Assembly (NCBI RefSeq): GCF_000688255.1
Contig: NZ_JHYS01000002.1
Location: 62,001 to 126,000 of the forward strand
Origin: Simplicispira psychrophila DSM 11588
Lineage (GTDB): Bacteria > Pseudomonadota > Gammaproteobacteria > Burkholderiales > Burkholderiaceae_C
DNA length: 64,000 nt
Reading direction: 5' to 3'
The first letter of the stretch is position 1. Every line of letters begins with the position of its first letter. This document shows, piece after piece, positions 30,689 through 39,613 of the stretch. Under the pieces are notes generated by a model that had not been told where the DNA came from, made no database searches, and was given only the letters and a program-made list of their open reading frames with translations. The position numbers were made by a program, and so were the translations under genes.

Positions 30689-31273
30689 TCACGCCATGCG
30701 CACCAGCAGCACCGCGCCCAACAGCGCGGTGGACATGCCCGCCACTGCGGCCCACCAGCGGTGGCGCGCCACCACCGCGTGGCCCAGGACGATGCCCGTG
30801 CCGTGCAACAGCGCCGTGCTGCACACCATGCCCGCCAGCGCCAGCCATTGGCCCGCACCACCCAGCTCGCTGCCGTGCGCCGCGCCATGGAAGAAGGCAA
30901 AGCCGCCGACCAGCATGGTGGTCAGCGCCAAGGGCAGCGGGCGGCGCTGCGCCAGCAACAGGCCCAGCACCAGCAGCGAAGCAGCGATCATCGGCTCCAC
31001 GCCCGGCACCGCCACACCCACAAATCCCGCCACCGCACCCACGGCCAGCAGCGCCACAAAGGCCGCTGGCGCCAGCCACACCGGGCGCACCGCCAACGCG
31101 CTCCACACGCCCACAGCCAGCATGGCCGCCAGATGGTCGAGGCCGGTGAACGGATGCAGCAGGCCCGCCAGCAGGCCGCTGTGGCCGTGGGCGGCGTCGT
31201 CGGTATGGGCGCTGGCGAGTGCGGGCAGCAGGAACAGGGCGGCCAAGGCCATCGAATTTGCTTTATTTTTCAT
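30689..31273 (-). CDS. ureJ: HupE/UreJ family metal transporter
   Basis: 194-residue membrane protein that probably supplies nickel for urease, as inferred for HupE/UreJ genes within ure operons. Signal-like N-terminus ending ALASAH, the diagnostic [18 protein letters not shown] (about residues 40-57), the second His motif [11 protein letters not shown] (about 124-134) and about six membrane helices. It sits between ureA and ureB. Confidence 0.9.
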   Translation of the reverse strand: MKNKANSMALAALFLLPALASAHTDDAAHGHSGLLAGLLHPFTGLDHLAAMLAVGVWSALAVRPVWLAPAAFVALLAVGAVAGFVGVAVPGVEPMIAASLLVLGLLLAQRRPLPLALTTMLVGGFAFFHGAAHGSELGGAGQWLALAGMVCSTALLHGTGIVLGHAVVARHRWWAAVAGMSTALLGAVLLVRMA

Positions 31274-31322
31274 AGCTGTTAGCGTAGGCAGGTAAAGGGC
31301 TAGAGGCCTAAAAGGCTTGAAA
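31272..31322 (+). repeat. Dispersed repeat copy between ureA and ureJ
   Basis: ATAGCTGTTAGCGTAGGCAG then GTAAAGGGCTAGAGGCC and GGCTTGAAA. Very close to the 45499-45550 copy in the AAAGGGCTAGAGGCC core. Confidence 0.75.
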
Positions 31323-31323
31323 T

Positions 31324-31626
31324 TCAGACAATCGGCTGGTGCACGGTGACCAGCTTGGTGCCATCGGGAAAAGTGGCTTCAACCTGGATGTCGGGAATCA
31401 TCTCGGCGATGCCGTCCATCACGTCAGCGCGGGTGAGTACGTTGCGGCCCGCGCTCATCAGCTGGGCCACGGTCTGGCCGTCGCGCGCGCCTTCCATCAC
31501 GGCGGCGCTGATCAGCGCCACGGCTTCGGGGTAATTGAGCTGCAGGCCGCGCGCGCGGCGGCGCTCGGCCAGCAGCGCGGCGGTGAAGAGCAGCAGCTTG
31601 TCTTTTTCGCGGGGCGTGAGTTCCAT
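31324..31626 (-). CDS. ureA: Urease gamma subunit
   Basis: 100 residues, [20 protein letters not shown]...[11 protein letters not shown]...VTVHQPIV, the complete UreA sequence. First structural gene of the ure cluster. The sigma-54-type element at 31661-31676 lies 35 bases upstream on the same strand, predicting NtrC-dependent expression under nitrogen limitation. Confidence 0.98.
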   Translation of the reverse strand: MELTPREKDKLLLFTAALLAERRRARGLQLNYPEAVALISAAVMEGARDGQTVAQLMSAGRNVLTRADVMDGIAEMIPDIQVEATFPDGTKLVTVHQPIV

Positions 31627-31660
31627 GGAGGCTCCGTTGTGCGGGATGTGCAGATCTATC

Positions 31661-31676
31661 AGCAAACTTCGTGCCG
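31661..31676 (-). promoter_or_regulatory. Sigma-54 promoter of the urease operon
   Basis: On the minus strand, CGGCACGAAGTTTGCT. GG and GC are at the required -24/-12 spacing, and 15 of 16 positions fit TGGCACRNNNNTTGCW (only the first T is C). Transcription would start about 20-25 bases before the ureA ATG. It also overlaps a possible GTG start (31671) of the divergent kinase gene, which therefore more likely starts at 31701. Confidence 0.75.
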
Positions 31677-31700
31677 ACACGGGTGCCACCGGGGCATGGC

Positions 31701-34700
31701 ATGAAAACTGCACCGGACAAGTCTGTGCCCCTACCGCTGCCCACCCCCCCACCCCTCCACCCAAGCGCCCCGCCCTCGGGTGCACCGCCGCAACAGGTGG
31801 TGAAGGTGCGCCGCGACTACAACCGCTGGGTGGCGACCGAAACCATGGAGGACTACGCGCTGCGCTACACGCCGCAGCGCTTTCGCCAGTGGTCTGAATG
31901 GCGCGTGGCCAATACCGCCTTTGGCGCGGCCTCGTTCCTGGTGCTGGAGGCGGTGGGCGCCACGCTGCTGGTGCAGTACGGCTTTGTCAACGCCTTCTGG
32001 GCCATCCTGGCCACGGGGCTGATCATCTTTTTGGCGGGACTGCCGATCAGCGTGTACGCCGCCCGCTATGGCGTGGACATGGACTTGCTGACGCGCGGCG
32101 CGGGCTTTGGCTACATCGGCTCGACGGTCACGTCGCTGCTCTACGCCACCTTCACCTTCATCTTCTTTGCGTTGGAGGCTGCGGTGATGGCCTACGCGCT
32201 GGAGCTGGCGCTGGACGTGCCGCCGCGCTGGGGCTACCTGCTGTGCGCGCTGGTGGTGATTCCGCTGGTGGCGCATGGCGTGTCCACCATCAGCCGGCTG
32301 CAGATATGGACGCAACCGCTGTGGCTGGTGATGCTGGTGGTGCCGTTCGTGTTTGTGCTGGTGCGCGATCCTGGTGCGTTTGCCGGTGTCACGCACTACG
32401 GCGGTGAATCGGGTCTGGCCACGGCGTTCAGTCTGCCCCTGTTTGGTGCAGCCCTCACCGTGGGCATTGCGCTGATCACCCAGATGGGCGAGCAGGCCGA
32501 CTACCTGCGCTTTATGCCCGTGCACACGCCGGCCCATCGCTGGCGCTGGTGGCTGGGTGTGCTGGCGGGCGGACCGGGCTGGGTGGTGCTGGGCGTGTGC
32601 AAGATGCTGGGCGGCGTGCTGCTGGGCTACTTGGCCATCAGCCACATGGTGCCGGTGGAGCGTGCGGTGGACCCGAACCAGATGTACCTGGCGGCCTACG
32701 AATACGTGTTTCCGCACTACGGCTGGGCGGTGGCGGCGACGGCGCTGTTTGTGGTGGTATCGCAGCTCAAGATCAACGTCACCAACGCCTATGCCGGTTC
32801 GCTGGCGTGGAGCAACTTCTTCTCGCGCCTCACGCACAGCCATCCGGGGCGCGTGGTGTGGGTGGTGTTCAACACGCTGATCGCCTTCATGCTGATGGAG
32901 ATGAACGTCTTTCAGGCGCTGGGCGAGGTGCTGGGCCTGTACTCCAATCTGGCGATTGCCTGGATCATGGCCGTGGTGGCCGACCTGGTCATCAACAAAC
33001 CGCTGGGCCTGTCGCCCAAGGGCATCGAGTTCAAGCGCGCACACCTGTACGACATCAACCCGGTGGGCGTGGGCGCCATGGCATTGGCCTCGCTGCTGTC
33101 GATCGCGGCGCACCTGGGCCTGCTGGGGGCACTGGCGCAGGCGTTTTCGGCGGTGATCGCCATGGTCACGGCCTTTGTAGCGGCGCCGCTGATCGCCTGG
33201 GCCACCCAGGGCCGCTACTACCTCGCCCGGACATCGGCCTGCGCCGCGCAGCCGGCCAGCGAGCAGCGCTGCGTGGTGTGCGAGCGCAGCTACGAAGCGC
33301 CCGACATGGCGCATTGCCCCGCCTACCGCGGCGCCATCTGCTCGCTGTGCTGCACGCTGGATGCGCGCTGCGGCGACATGTGCAAGCTCCACGCCAGCCT
33401 AGCGGTGCAGTGGTCGGCCGCCTTGCATTGGCTGTTGCCACGGCGTGTATGGCAGTCGCTGGACAAGGGACTGGGGCATTTTTTGCTGCTGATGCTGGTC
33501 ATCGCGCCGTTGCTGGCAGCGGTGCTGGGGCTGCTTTATCACCAAGAGTTGCAGACGCTGGCGCTGGCCCCGGCCGAGGGCACGGCGCAGCAGGCGCCGG
33601 TCACGGCCTTGCAATCGGGCCTGCTCAAGGCCTACCTGGCGCTGCTGCTGATTTCCGGCATCGTGGCCTGGTGGCTGGTGCTGGCGCACCAAAGCCGCCA
33701 GGTGGCGCAGCAAGAATCCAACCGCCAAACGCATTTGCTGCAGCGTGAAATCGCCCTGCACCGCCAGACCGACCAGGCCTTGCAGGAGGCGCGGCGCGTG
33801 GCCGACGTGGCCAACCAGGCCAAGAGCCGCTACATCAGCGCCATCAGCCACGAACTGCGCACGCCGCTCAACAGCATCCTGGGCTATGCCCAGCTGATGG
33901 GCGACGACGCCAGCGTGCCGCCGCACCGCCAGCAGGCGGTGAACGTGATCCGCCGGGGTGGTGAGCACCTGCTGTCGCTGATTGAGGGCACGCTCGACAT
34001 TGCGCGCATCGAGTCCGGCAAGCTCACGCTGGACGTGCGCCCCCTGCGCTTGGCCGACGGCCTGCACGACATGGCCGAGCTGTTCGAGCTGCAGGCCGCA
34101 GCCAAGGGGCTGGCGTTTGTATTCGACGTGCAGGGCGTGGTGCCCGAGGTGGTGCGCGCCGACGAAAAACGCTTGCGCCAGATCCTCATCAACCTGCTGG
34201 GCAACGCCATCAAGTTCACGGCGCAAGGCAGCGTCACGCTGCGGGTGCGCTACGCCCGCGAGATGGCGCGCATCACGGTCGAAGACACCGGGCCGGGCCT
34301 GACGGCGGCCGAAATCGACCAAATATTTGAGCCGTTCGCGCGTGGCGGCAGCGCGCTGGCGGGCGCCAGCACCGCGCCGGCGGCGCCGGGCGCGGGCCTG
34401 GGGCTGACCATTGCGCGGATGCTCACCGTGCTGATGGGCGGCGACCTCACGCTGACCAGCCAGCCGGGTGTGGGCTCGGCCTTTCACGTCAAGCTGTTCC
34501 TGCCCGAGGTCCATGCCGACGCCGGGGGCAACGCCCCGGCCACAGGGCACATGGCACGGCCACGCCGCGCCTACGCCGGCGCACGCCGGCGCATTCTGGT
34601 GGTGGACAACGAAGAGACCGACCGCGAACTGTTGGTGCAACTGCTGGCTCCCCGGGGCTTTGAGTTGCGCCAAGCCTGCAGCGGGCACGATGCGCTGGAC

Positions 34701-35237
34701 CTGCTGGCCACGGGCTACCGGCCCGACGCCCTGCTGCTGGACCTGGCCATGCCGGGCATCGACGGCTGGGAGACCTTGCGGCGCGTACGCCAGATGCCGC
34801 TGCACGGTCTGCGCTGCGCCATCGTCTCGGCCAATGCCTTTGACAAGGGGTTGGAGAACGCACTGGGCATCCGCCCCGAGGATTTCATCGTCAAGCCGAT
34901 CCGCCACAGCGAACTGCTCGACTGGCTGGAGCGCGCGCTGGGGCTGGTGTGGCTCGATACGGCGCCGCCAGCCACCGTGCCGCCTCTCGCCCCGGCTGCC
35001 CTGGCAGCGGCTTTGTCGTTTCCGGGCGGCACGGCGTTGGTGACGCTGCAGCAGAGCGTAGCGCTAGGCTATTACCGGGGCATCCTGAATGCGCTGGACG
35101 AGATCGAGCGCGACCAGCCCGAGCACGCGGCCTTTGTGCAGGCCATGCGCGCGCTGGCAGCACAGTTCCAGTTCGAGGCCATGGAGCAGATTCTTCAACA
35201 GGTACCCCATGCACTCCCCCCTTCCCCTCCCTTGTGA
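31701..35237 (+). CDS. NCS1 permease-like transporter fused to a hybrid histidine kinase
   Basis: 1,178 residues. Residues about 50-515 are a complete 12-helix-type NCS1 (purine/cytosine/allantoin permease) domain ([34 protein letters not shown]). Then a module with eight Cys in 38 residues (524-561), two more membrane helices (about 590-612 and 640-660), a HisKA domain ([17 protein letters not shown], phospho-His about 717), HATPase ([25 protein letters not shown]), a receiver with Asp about 1014 and an all-helical tail. It should sense, and perhaps import, a nitrogenous solute. Divergent from ureA; overlaps its response-regulator gene by 29 bases. ATG 31701 preferred over GTG 31671. The architecture parallels SLC5-kinase fusions such as CbrA/CrbS. 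Ligand unknown. Confidence 0.9.
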   Translation: MKTAPDKSVPLPLPTPPPLHPSAPPSGAPPQQVVKVRRDYNRWVATETMEDYALRYTPQRFRQWSEWRVANTAFGAASFLVLEAVGATLLVQYGFVNAFWAILATGLIIFLAGLPISVYAARYGVDMDLLTRGAGFGYIGSTVTSLLYATFTFIFFALEAAVMAYALELALDVPPRWGYLLCALVVIPLVAHGVSTISRLQIWTQPLWLVMLVVPFVFVLVRDPGAFAGVTHYGGESGLATAFSLPLFGAALTVGIALITQMGEQADYLRFMPVHTPAHRWRWWLGVLAGGPGWVVLGVCKMLGGVLLGYLAISHMVPVERAVDPNQMYLAAYEYVFPHYGWAVAATALFVVVSQLKINVTNAYAGSLAWSNFFSRLTHSHPGRVVWVVFNTLIAFMLMEMNVFQALGEVLGLYSNLAIAWIMAVVADLVINKPLGLSPKGIEFKRAHLYDINPVGVGAMALASLLSIAAHLGLLGALAQAFSAVIAMVTAFVAAPLIAWATQGRYYLARTSACAAQPASEQRCVVCERSYEAPDMAHCPAYRGAICSLCCTLDARCGDMCKLHASLAVQWSAALHWLLPRRVWQSLDKGLGHFLLLMLVIAPLLAAVLGLLYHQELQTLALAPAEGTAQQAPVTALQSGLLKAYLALLLISGIVAWWLVLAHQSRQVAQQESNRQTHLLQREIALHRQTDQALQEARRVADVANQAKSRYISAISHELRTPLNSILGYAQLMGDDASVPPHRQQAVNVIRRGGEHLLSLIEGTLDIARIESGKLTLDVRPLRLADGLHDMAELFELQAAAKGLAFVFDVQGVVPEVVRADEKRLRQILINLLGNAIKFTAQGSVTLRVRYAREMARITVEDTGPGLTAAEIDQIFEPFARGGSALAGASTAPAAPGAGLGLTIARMLTVLMGGDLTLTSQPGVGSAFHVKLFLPEVHADAGGNAPATGHMARPRRAYAGARRRILVVDNEETDRELLVQLLAPRGFELRQACSGHDALDLLATGYRPDALLLDLAMPGIDGWETLRRVRQMPLHGLRCAIVSANAFDKGLENALGIRPEDFIVKPIRHSELLDWLERALGLVWLDTAPPATVPPLAPAALAAALSFPGGTALVTLQQSVALGYYRGILNALDEIERDQPEHAAFVQAMRALAAQFQFEAMEQILQQVPHALPPSPPL

Positions 35238-36240
35238 GCCCGCGTTGGCGCCCTCGATCCTGGACCGCGCGCACAGCGACGTGGTGCTGATCGTCGATGA
35301 CGTGCCCGACAACCTGGCCGTGCTACACGATGCGCTCGAAGAATCGGGCTACACCGTGCTGGTGGCCACGCGCGGCGCGGCAGCGCTGCAACGCGCCGCA
35401 CAGGCACTGCCCGACATCGTGCTGCTGGACGCCTTGATGCCGGGCATGGACGGCTTTGAGGTGGCGCGGCGCCTCAAGGCGATGGCGCAGACGGCACACA
35501 TCCCGATCATCTTCATGACCGGGCTGACCGAAACCGAGCACTTGGTGGCGGCGCTGGAGGCCGGCGGCGTGGACTACGTGACCAAGCCGATCAAGCCCAA
35601 AGAAGTGCTGGCGCGCATGAACGTGCACCTGCAAGGCGCACGCCGCGCCCGCCAAGAAGTGCGCCAGGCCGGGCAGGCACGCAATGCACTGGATGCCTTT
35701 GGCTACGCCAGCATCACGGTGCGCGTCAGCGATGGCCGGCTGATGTGGCAGACGCCGTTGGCGCGCGACCTGCTGCTCGACTACTTTGGCAGCAGCGCGC
35801 CCTATGCGCCCACCGTGGTGCTGGACTGGCTGCGCCAGCACCTGCCCGAGCTGGAGCGGCTGGCGCAGCAGCAGCTGGAGCCGCCGCGCCTGAGCGTGCA
35901 GCAGGGCGCACGCTGCCTGGGTTTTCGGCTGCACCGCCAGACCGGTGACGGCGAGGGCAGCGGCGACTGGCTGATCGTGATGCACGAGGTGTCTGACGCC
36001 GCCGTGATGGCCTCCCTGGGCTTGGGTTTTCGGCTTACAGCACGCGAGGCCGAGGTGCTGTACTGGCTGGTCAAGGGCAAGACCAACCGCGACATCGGCG
36101 AGATTCTGGGCAGCAGCCCGGCCACGGTCAAAAAACACCTGGAGCGGGTCTACGTCAAGCTGGGCGTGGAAACACGTACCGCTGCCGCCGGCATGGCGAT
36201 GGCCCGCATTCGGCAGTCACACCCGCAGTTCGAGGGCTAG
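35209..36240 (+). CDS. LuxR/NarL-type response regulator, partner of the transporter-kinase
   Basis: 343 residues: receiver domain (about 22-142; acidic DDVPDN, phospho-Asp74 in LLDALMPGMDG, Lys in TKPIKPKE), a ~130-residue linker domain of unknown fold containing a PAS-like stretch (ITVRVSDGRLMWQTPLARDLL), and a C-terminal GerE/LuxR helix-turn-helix (LTAREAEVLYWLVKGKTNRDIGEILGS... split as TAREAEVL and TVKKHLERVYVKLG). ATG 35209 lies inside the end of the kinase gene, so the two are coupled. It probably controls genes nearby; a TAGGG-N5-CCCTA palindrome overlaps its stop codon. Confidence 0.92.
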   Translation: MHSPLPLPCEPALAPSILDRAHSDVVLIVDDVPDNLAVLHDALEESGYTVLVATRGAAALQRAAQALPDIVLLDALMPGMDGFEVARRLKAMAQTAHIPIIFMTGLTETEHLVAALEAGGVDYVTKPIKPKEVLARMNVHLQGARRARQEVRQAGQARNALDAFGYASITVRVSDGRLMWQTPLARDLLLDYFGSSAPYAPTVVLDWLRQHLPELERLAQQQLEPPRLSVQQGARCLGFRLHRQTGDGEGSGDWLIVMHEVSDAAVMASLGLGFRLTAREAEVLYWLVKGKTNRDIGEILGSSPATVKKHLERVYVKLGVETRTAAAGMAMARIRQSHPQFEG

Positions 36241-36252
36241 GGCTTATCCCTA
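36238..36252. promoter_or_regulatory. Palindrome TAGGG-N5-CCCTA upstream of a sigma-54 promoter
   Basis: Perfect 5+5 inverted repeat TAGGGCTTATCCCTA, starting at the response-regulator stop codon and ending 23 bases before the -24 element at 36275. Candidate operator for the LuxR-type regulator or another factor. Partial CCCCTACC half-sites also occur near 31726 and 40488. Inference only. Confidence 0.4.
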
Positions 36253-36274
36253 CCGAAGGCCAAGACCGGCAACG

Positions 36275-36290
36275 TGGCACAGTTTTTGCT
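36275..36290 (+). promoter_or_regulatory. Sigma-54 promoter of the ATP-grasp/Anbu operon
   Basis: TGGCACAGTTTTTGCT matches all positions of TGGCACRNNNNTTGCW with exact -24/-12 spacing, 31 bases before the ATG at 36321. Predicts activation by an enhancer-binding protein, most likely NtrC. Confidence 0.85.
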
Positions 36291-36320
36291 TAACACAAAA
36301 CTCTAGCCCACGGAGTTTCC

Positions 36321-37748
36321 ATGCACGCATTGACCTTACCCGCTGCGGATCATTACGACGAGATGTTGCTGCCCAGTGGCGCCATCCGGCCGCATTACCA
36401 ATCCTTTGCCAACTGGCTGCAGGCGCAAACGCCCCAAGCGCTGGCCAAAAAGCGCACCGAAGCCAATTTGTTGTTTCACCGGGTCGGCATCACCTTTGCC
36501 GTGCATGGCGACGAGGCCGGTGCCGAGCGGCTGATTCCGTTTGACACGGTGCCGCGCATCGTGTCCTCGAATGAGTGGAAGATGCTGGAGGCGGGCCTGC
36601 GCCAGCGGGTAACGGCGCTCAACCGTTTCTTGTGGGACATCTACCACGACCACCACATTATCAAAGCTGGGCTGATCCCCGCCGAACAGGTGTTCGCCAA
36701 CGCCCAATACCAGCCGGCCATGCAGGGCCTGGACTTGCCGCACGGCATTTACGCCCATATCACCGGGGTCGATCTGATTCGCCATTCGGATGGCGGCTAC
36801 TACGTGCTGGAAGACAACCTGCGCGTGCCCTCGGGCGTGAGCTACATGCTGGAAAACCGCAAGATGATGATGCGGCTGTTTCCCGAGTTGTTTGCCCACT
36901 ACCCCATTGCGCCGGTGGCGCATTACCCGACCTTGCTGCTGGAGACCCTGCGCCACTCCAGCGAAGCGCAAAACCCCACCGTGGTGGTGCTGACACCGGG
37001 GCCGTGCAATTCGGCCTATTTTGAGCACGCTTTTCTGGCCCAGCAAATGGGCGTCGAACTGGTCGAAGGACAAGACCTGTTTGTCAAAGACGACTACCTG
37101 TATATGCGCACCACCGTCGGTGCCCAACGGGTCGATGTGATCTACCGGCGCATTGAGGACGCCTTTCTTGACCCGCTGGCCTTCAACGCCGACTCCATGC
37201 TGGGGGTGCCCGGTCTGCTGTCGGTCTACAAACAGGGCCACCTGATTTTGGCCAACGCCATTGGCACCGGCGTGGCCGACGACAAGTCGATTTACCCCTA
37301 CGTGCCCGACATGATCCGCTTCTACCTGGGCGAGGAGCCGATCCTGCACAACGTACCGACTTGGCAGTGCCGCAAGCCGGGCGACCTGGCCCATGTGCTG
37401 GAACACATGGCCGAGCTGGTGGTCAAGGAAGTACATGGGGCCGGCGGCTACGGCATGTTGGTCGGGCCGGCCTCCACGGCGGCAGAAGTGGCCGACTTCA
37501 AAGAGCGGGTGCGCGACAACCCCAGCAACTACATCGCCCAGCCCACGCTGTGCCTGTCGAGCTGCCCGACGTTTGTCGAGAGCGGCATTGCGCCGCGCCA
37601 CATCGACCTGCGCCCGTTTGTGCTCAGTGGCCGCGAGGTCTCGATGGTCGCGGGCGGCCTGACGCGCGTGGCCTTGAAACAAAACTCGCTGGTGGTGAAC
37701 TCGTCCCAAGGTGGTGGCACCAAGGACACCTGGATTCTGGAGGCCTGA
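36321..37748 (+). CDS. Circularly permuted type 2 ATP-grasp protein
   Basis: 475-residue protein of the circularly permuted ATP-grasp family, thought to form an amide/peptide-type bond with ATP. Features: YDEMLLPSGAIRPHYQ at the start, RHSDGGYYVLEDNLRVPSG (about residues 153-171, ATP-grasp metal region), ANAIGTGVADDKSIYPYVPD and VVKEVHGAGGYGMLVGPAS toward the end. Normal length. It heads a four-gene operon (ATP-grasp, alpha-E, transglutaminase, Anbu) that recurs in many bacteria. A sigma-54 promoter lies directly upstream. Confidence 0.94.
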   Translation: MHALTLPAADHYDEMLLPSGAIRPHYQSFANWLQAQTPQALAKKRTEANLLFHRVGITFAVHGDEAGAERLIPFDTVPRIVSSNEWKMLEAGLRQRVTALNRFLWDIYHDHHIIKAGLIPAEQVFANAQYQPAMQGLDLPHGIYAHITGVDLIRHSDGGYYVLEDNLRVPSGVSYMLENRKMMMRLFPELFAHYPIAPVAHYPTLLLETLRHSSEAQNPTVVVLTPGPCNSAYFEHAFLAQQMGVELVEGQDLFVKDDYLYMRTTVGAQRVDVIYRRIEDAFLDPLAFNADSMLGVPGLLSVYKQGHLILANAIGTGVADDKSIYPYVPDMIRFYLGEEPILHNVPTWQCRKPGDLAHVLEHMAELVVKEVHGAGGYGMLVGPASTAAEVADFKERVRDNPSNYIAQPTLCLSSCPTFVESGIAPRHIDLRPFVLSGREVSMVAGGLTRVALKQNSLVVNSSQGGGTKDTWILEA

Positions 37749-37749
37749 G

Positions 37750-38718
37750 ATGCTGTCACGTACCGCTGCCCAACTTTTTTGGATGAGCCGCTACCTTGAG
37801 CGTGCGGAAAACCTGGTGCGTATGCTGGATGTGACGCACTCGCTGTCGTTGCTGCCGCAATCGCGCGGCGCCATGACCGAGTTTGCCGCACCGCTGGCCG
37901 TCACCGGCACGCTGGATCCGTACATGGCGCAAAACCGCAAGCTCGAAGGCGACGCGCTGTTTCACTACATGGCGCTGGATTTGGAAAATCCGGCCTCGGT
38001 GCTGTCCTGCCTGAAGTTGGCACGCGAAAACGCCCACGCCGTGCGCGGCAAAATCACCACCGAAATGTGGGAAGCGATCAACGCCAGTTGGCTCGAAGCG
38101 CGCGAGATGCCCAAGCTCGGCATCACCGATGTGTCGGGATTTTTTGACTGGATCAAAGAGCGCTCCCACCTGTTTCGCGGCGCCACCTTCGGCACCTTGC
38201 AACGCAACGATGCCTACTGCTTTATCCGTTTAGGCACTTTCATCGAACGCGCGGACAACACGGCCCGCTTGCTGGATGTCAAGTCCCAACTGATCGAGCC
38301 GGCCGTCGCTGGTTTGGCCCCGGTGAATCTGCCGCAAGAAAGTGCCTCCGAGTTCTATGCCTGGAGCGCCCTGCTGCGCTCGCTGTCGGCCTTTGAGGCC
38401 TACCACGAGGTGTACCGCGATGCGCTGGATGGTCGCCGGGTCACAGAACTACTGGTCTTGCGCCCTGACGTGCCGCGCAGCCTGCGCGCTTGCTGCGACG
38501 AAATACGCGCCATCCTGCCGGAAATCCAGGCCCTGCCAGGCTCTCTGGACGCGGGCCGCGAGGTCAAGATGCTGGCGGGAAAGCTGGCGCTGAAGCTGGA
38601 ATATGGCGTGGTCGATGACATCCTGGACGCCGGCGTGCACCGCTGGTTGACCGAGTTTCTGGCCCAGTCGGCCCATTTGGGCGAAGCCATTGGCAAGGCC
38701 TACCTCGAAGCCAACTGA
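37750..38718 (+). CDS. Alpha-E domain protein
   Basis: 322-residue all-helical alpha-E protein, MLSRTAAQLFWMSRYLERAENLVRML..., typically encoded next to the circularly permuted ATP-grasp enzyme. Its biochemical role is unknown; comparative genomics places it in a peptide-synthesis or peptide-tag system. ATG 37750 comes two bases after the ATP-grasp stop; the start at 37711 would overlap it more and lacks the family N-terminus. Confidence 0.94.
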   Translation: MLSRTAAQLFWMSRYLERAENLVRMLDVTHSLSLLPQSRGAMTEFAAPLAVTGTLDPYMAQNRKLEGDALFHYMALDLENPASVLSCLKLARENAHAVRGKITTEMWEAINASWLEAREMPKLGITDVSGFFDWIKERSHLFRGATFGTLQRNDAYCFIRLGTFIERADNTARLLDVKSQLIEPAVAGLAPVNLPQESASEFYAWSALLRSLSAFEAYHEVYRDALDGRRVTELLVLRPDVPRSLRACCDEIRAILPEIQALPGSLDAGREVKMLAGKLALKLEYGVVDDILDAGVHRWLTEFLAQSAHLGEAIGKAYLEAN

Positions 38719-38748
38719 GTCTGTTTTAGTTACCCACAAGGAAACGAT

Positions 38749-39555
38749 ATGCACCTGCTCATCGCCCACGAAACCGTTTACCGCTACGACCGACTGCTCC
38801 AGCGCAGCACGCAGTACCTGCGCCTCACACCGCGCCCCGGCCACGGCTTGAAGGTGCTGTCCTGGCAGCTCACCCTGCCGGCACCAGCATCGCGCTGCCT
38901 CGACGCCTACGGCAACATCATGCATGTGCTGACGCTGGACCAGCCCACCAGTGAAATCCACCTGATGGCCCGGGGCGAGGTCGAGACCGACGACAGCCGG
39001 CCCACGCCCGACCCCGAAGACGCATTGCCCGCACAGCTGTTCCTGCGCGATTCCCCGCTGACGCGCGCCGACGCTGCGCTGCGCCAGTTTGCCCACGGGC
39101 ACGCGGCGCAGGTGGCCTCCGACCCGCTGGCGGGGTTGTTGCAAATGATGCAGGCGCTGGTGGTGGTCATGCCCTACACGCCCGGCACCACCGACGCGGC
39201 CACCCCGGCGGCCGAAGCCTTTGCCAACAGAAACGGCGTTTGCCAGGACCACGCACAGGTTTTTGCCACCTGTGCGCGGCTGCTGCGCCTGCCCGCGCGT
39301 TACGTCAGCGGCTATCTGGCAGCCGATACCGAGCATGTGGCCAGCCACGCCTGGGCCGAAGTGCGCCTGCCCCAAGGCTGGCTGGGCTTTGACGTGTCCA
39401 ACCAATGTCTGGCCGACGGACGCTACGTGCGCTTGGCTATCGGCGCCGACTATGCCGACGCCTGTCCGGTACGCGGTATGCGTCTGGGCGGGGGGGTAGA
39501 GCACCTGCAAACGGCCGTGCAGGTCAGCCACGGCGCCAAAGAGTCTGAACAGTGA
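38749..39555 (+). CDS. Transglutaminase-like cysteine protease of the Anbu operon
   Basis: 268 residues: N-terminal beta domain (MHLLIAHETVYRYDRLLQRSTQYLRLTP split as HETVYRYD and QYLRLTPR) and a transglutaminase core with catalytic Cys in NGVCQDHAQVF (about residue 165), His in ASHAWAEV (about 202) and Asp in GFDVSNQ (about 217). Probably a peptidase or amidase acting on the product of the ATP-grasp enzyme. AAGGAA ribosome site before the ATG. Confidence 0.94.
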   Translation: MHLLIAHETVYRYDRLLQRSTQYLRLTPRPGHGLKVLSWQLTLPAPASRCLDAYGNIMHVLTLDQPTSEIHLMARGEVETDDSRPTPDPEDALPAQLFLRDSPLTRADAALRQFAHGHAAQVASDPLAGLLQMMQALVVVMPYTPGTTDAATPAAEAFANRNGVCQDHAQVFATCARLLRLPARYVSGYLAADTEHVASHAWAEVRLPQGWLGFDVSNQCLADGRYVRLAIGADYADACPVRGMRLGGGVEHLQTAVQVSHGAKESEQ

Positions 39556-39613
39556 GCCGGGCAAGGGATAATCCCGCCGATTCAACGCGCCCGCTCCTTT
39601 TTTCTCTCACACC

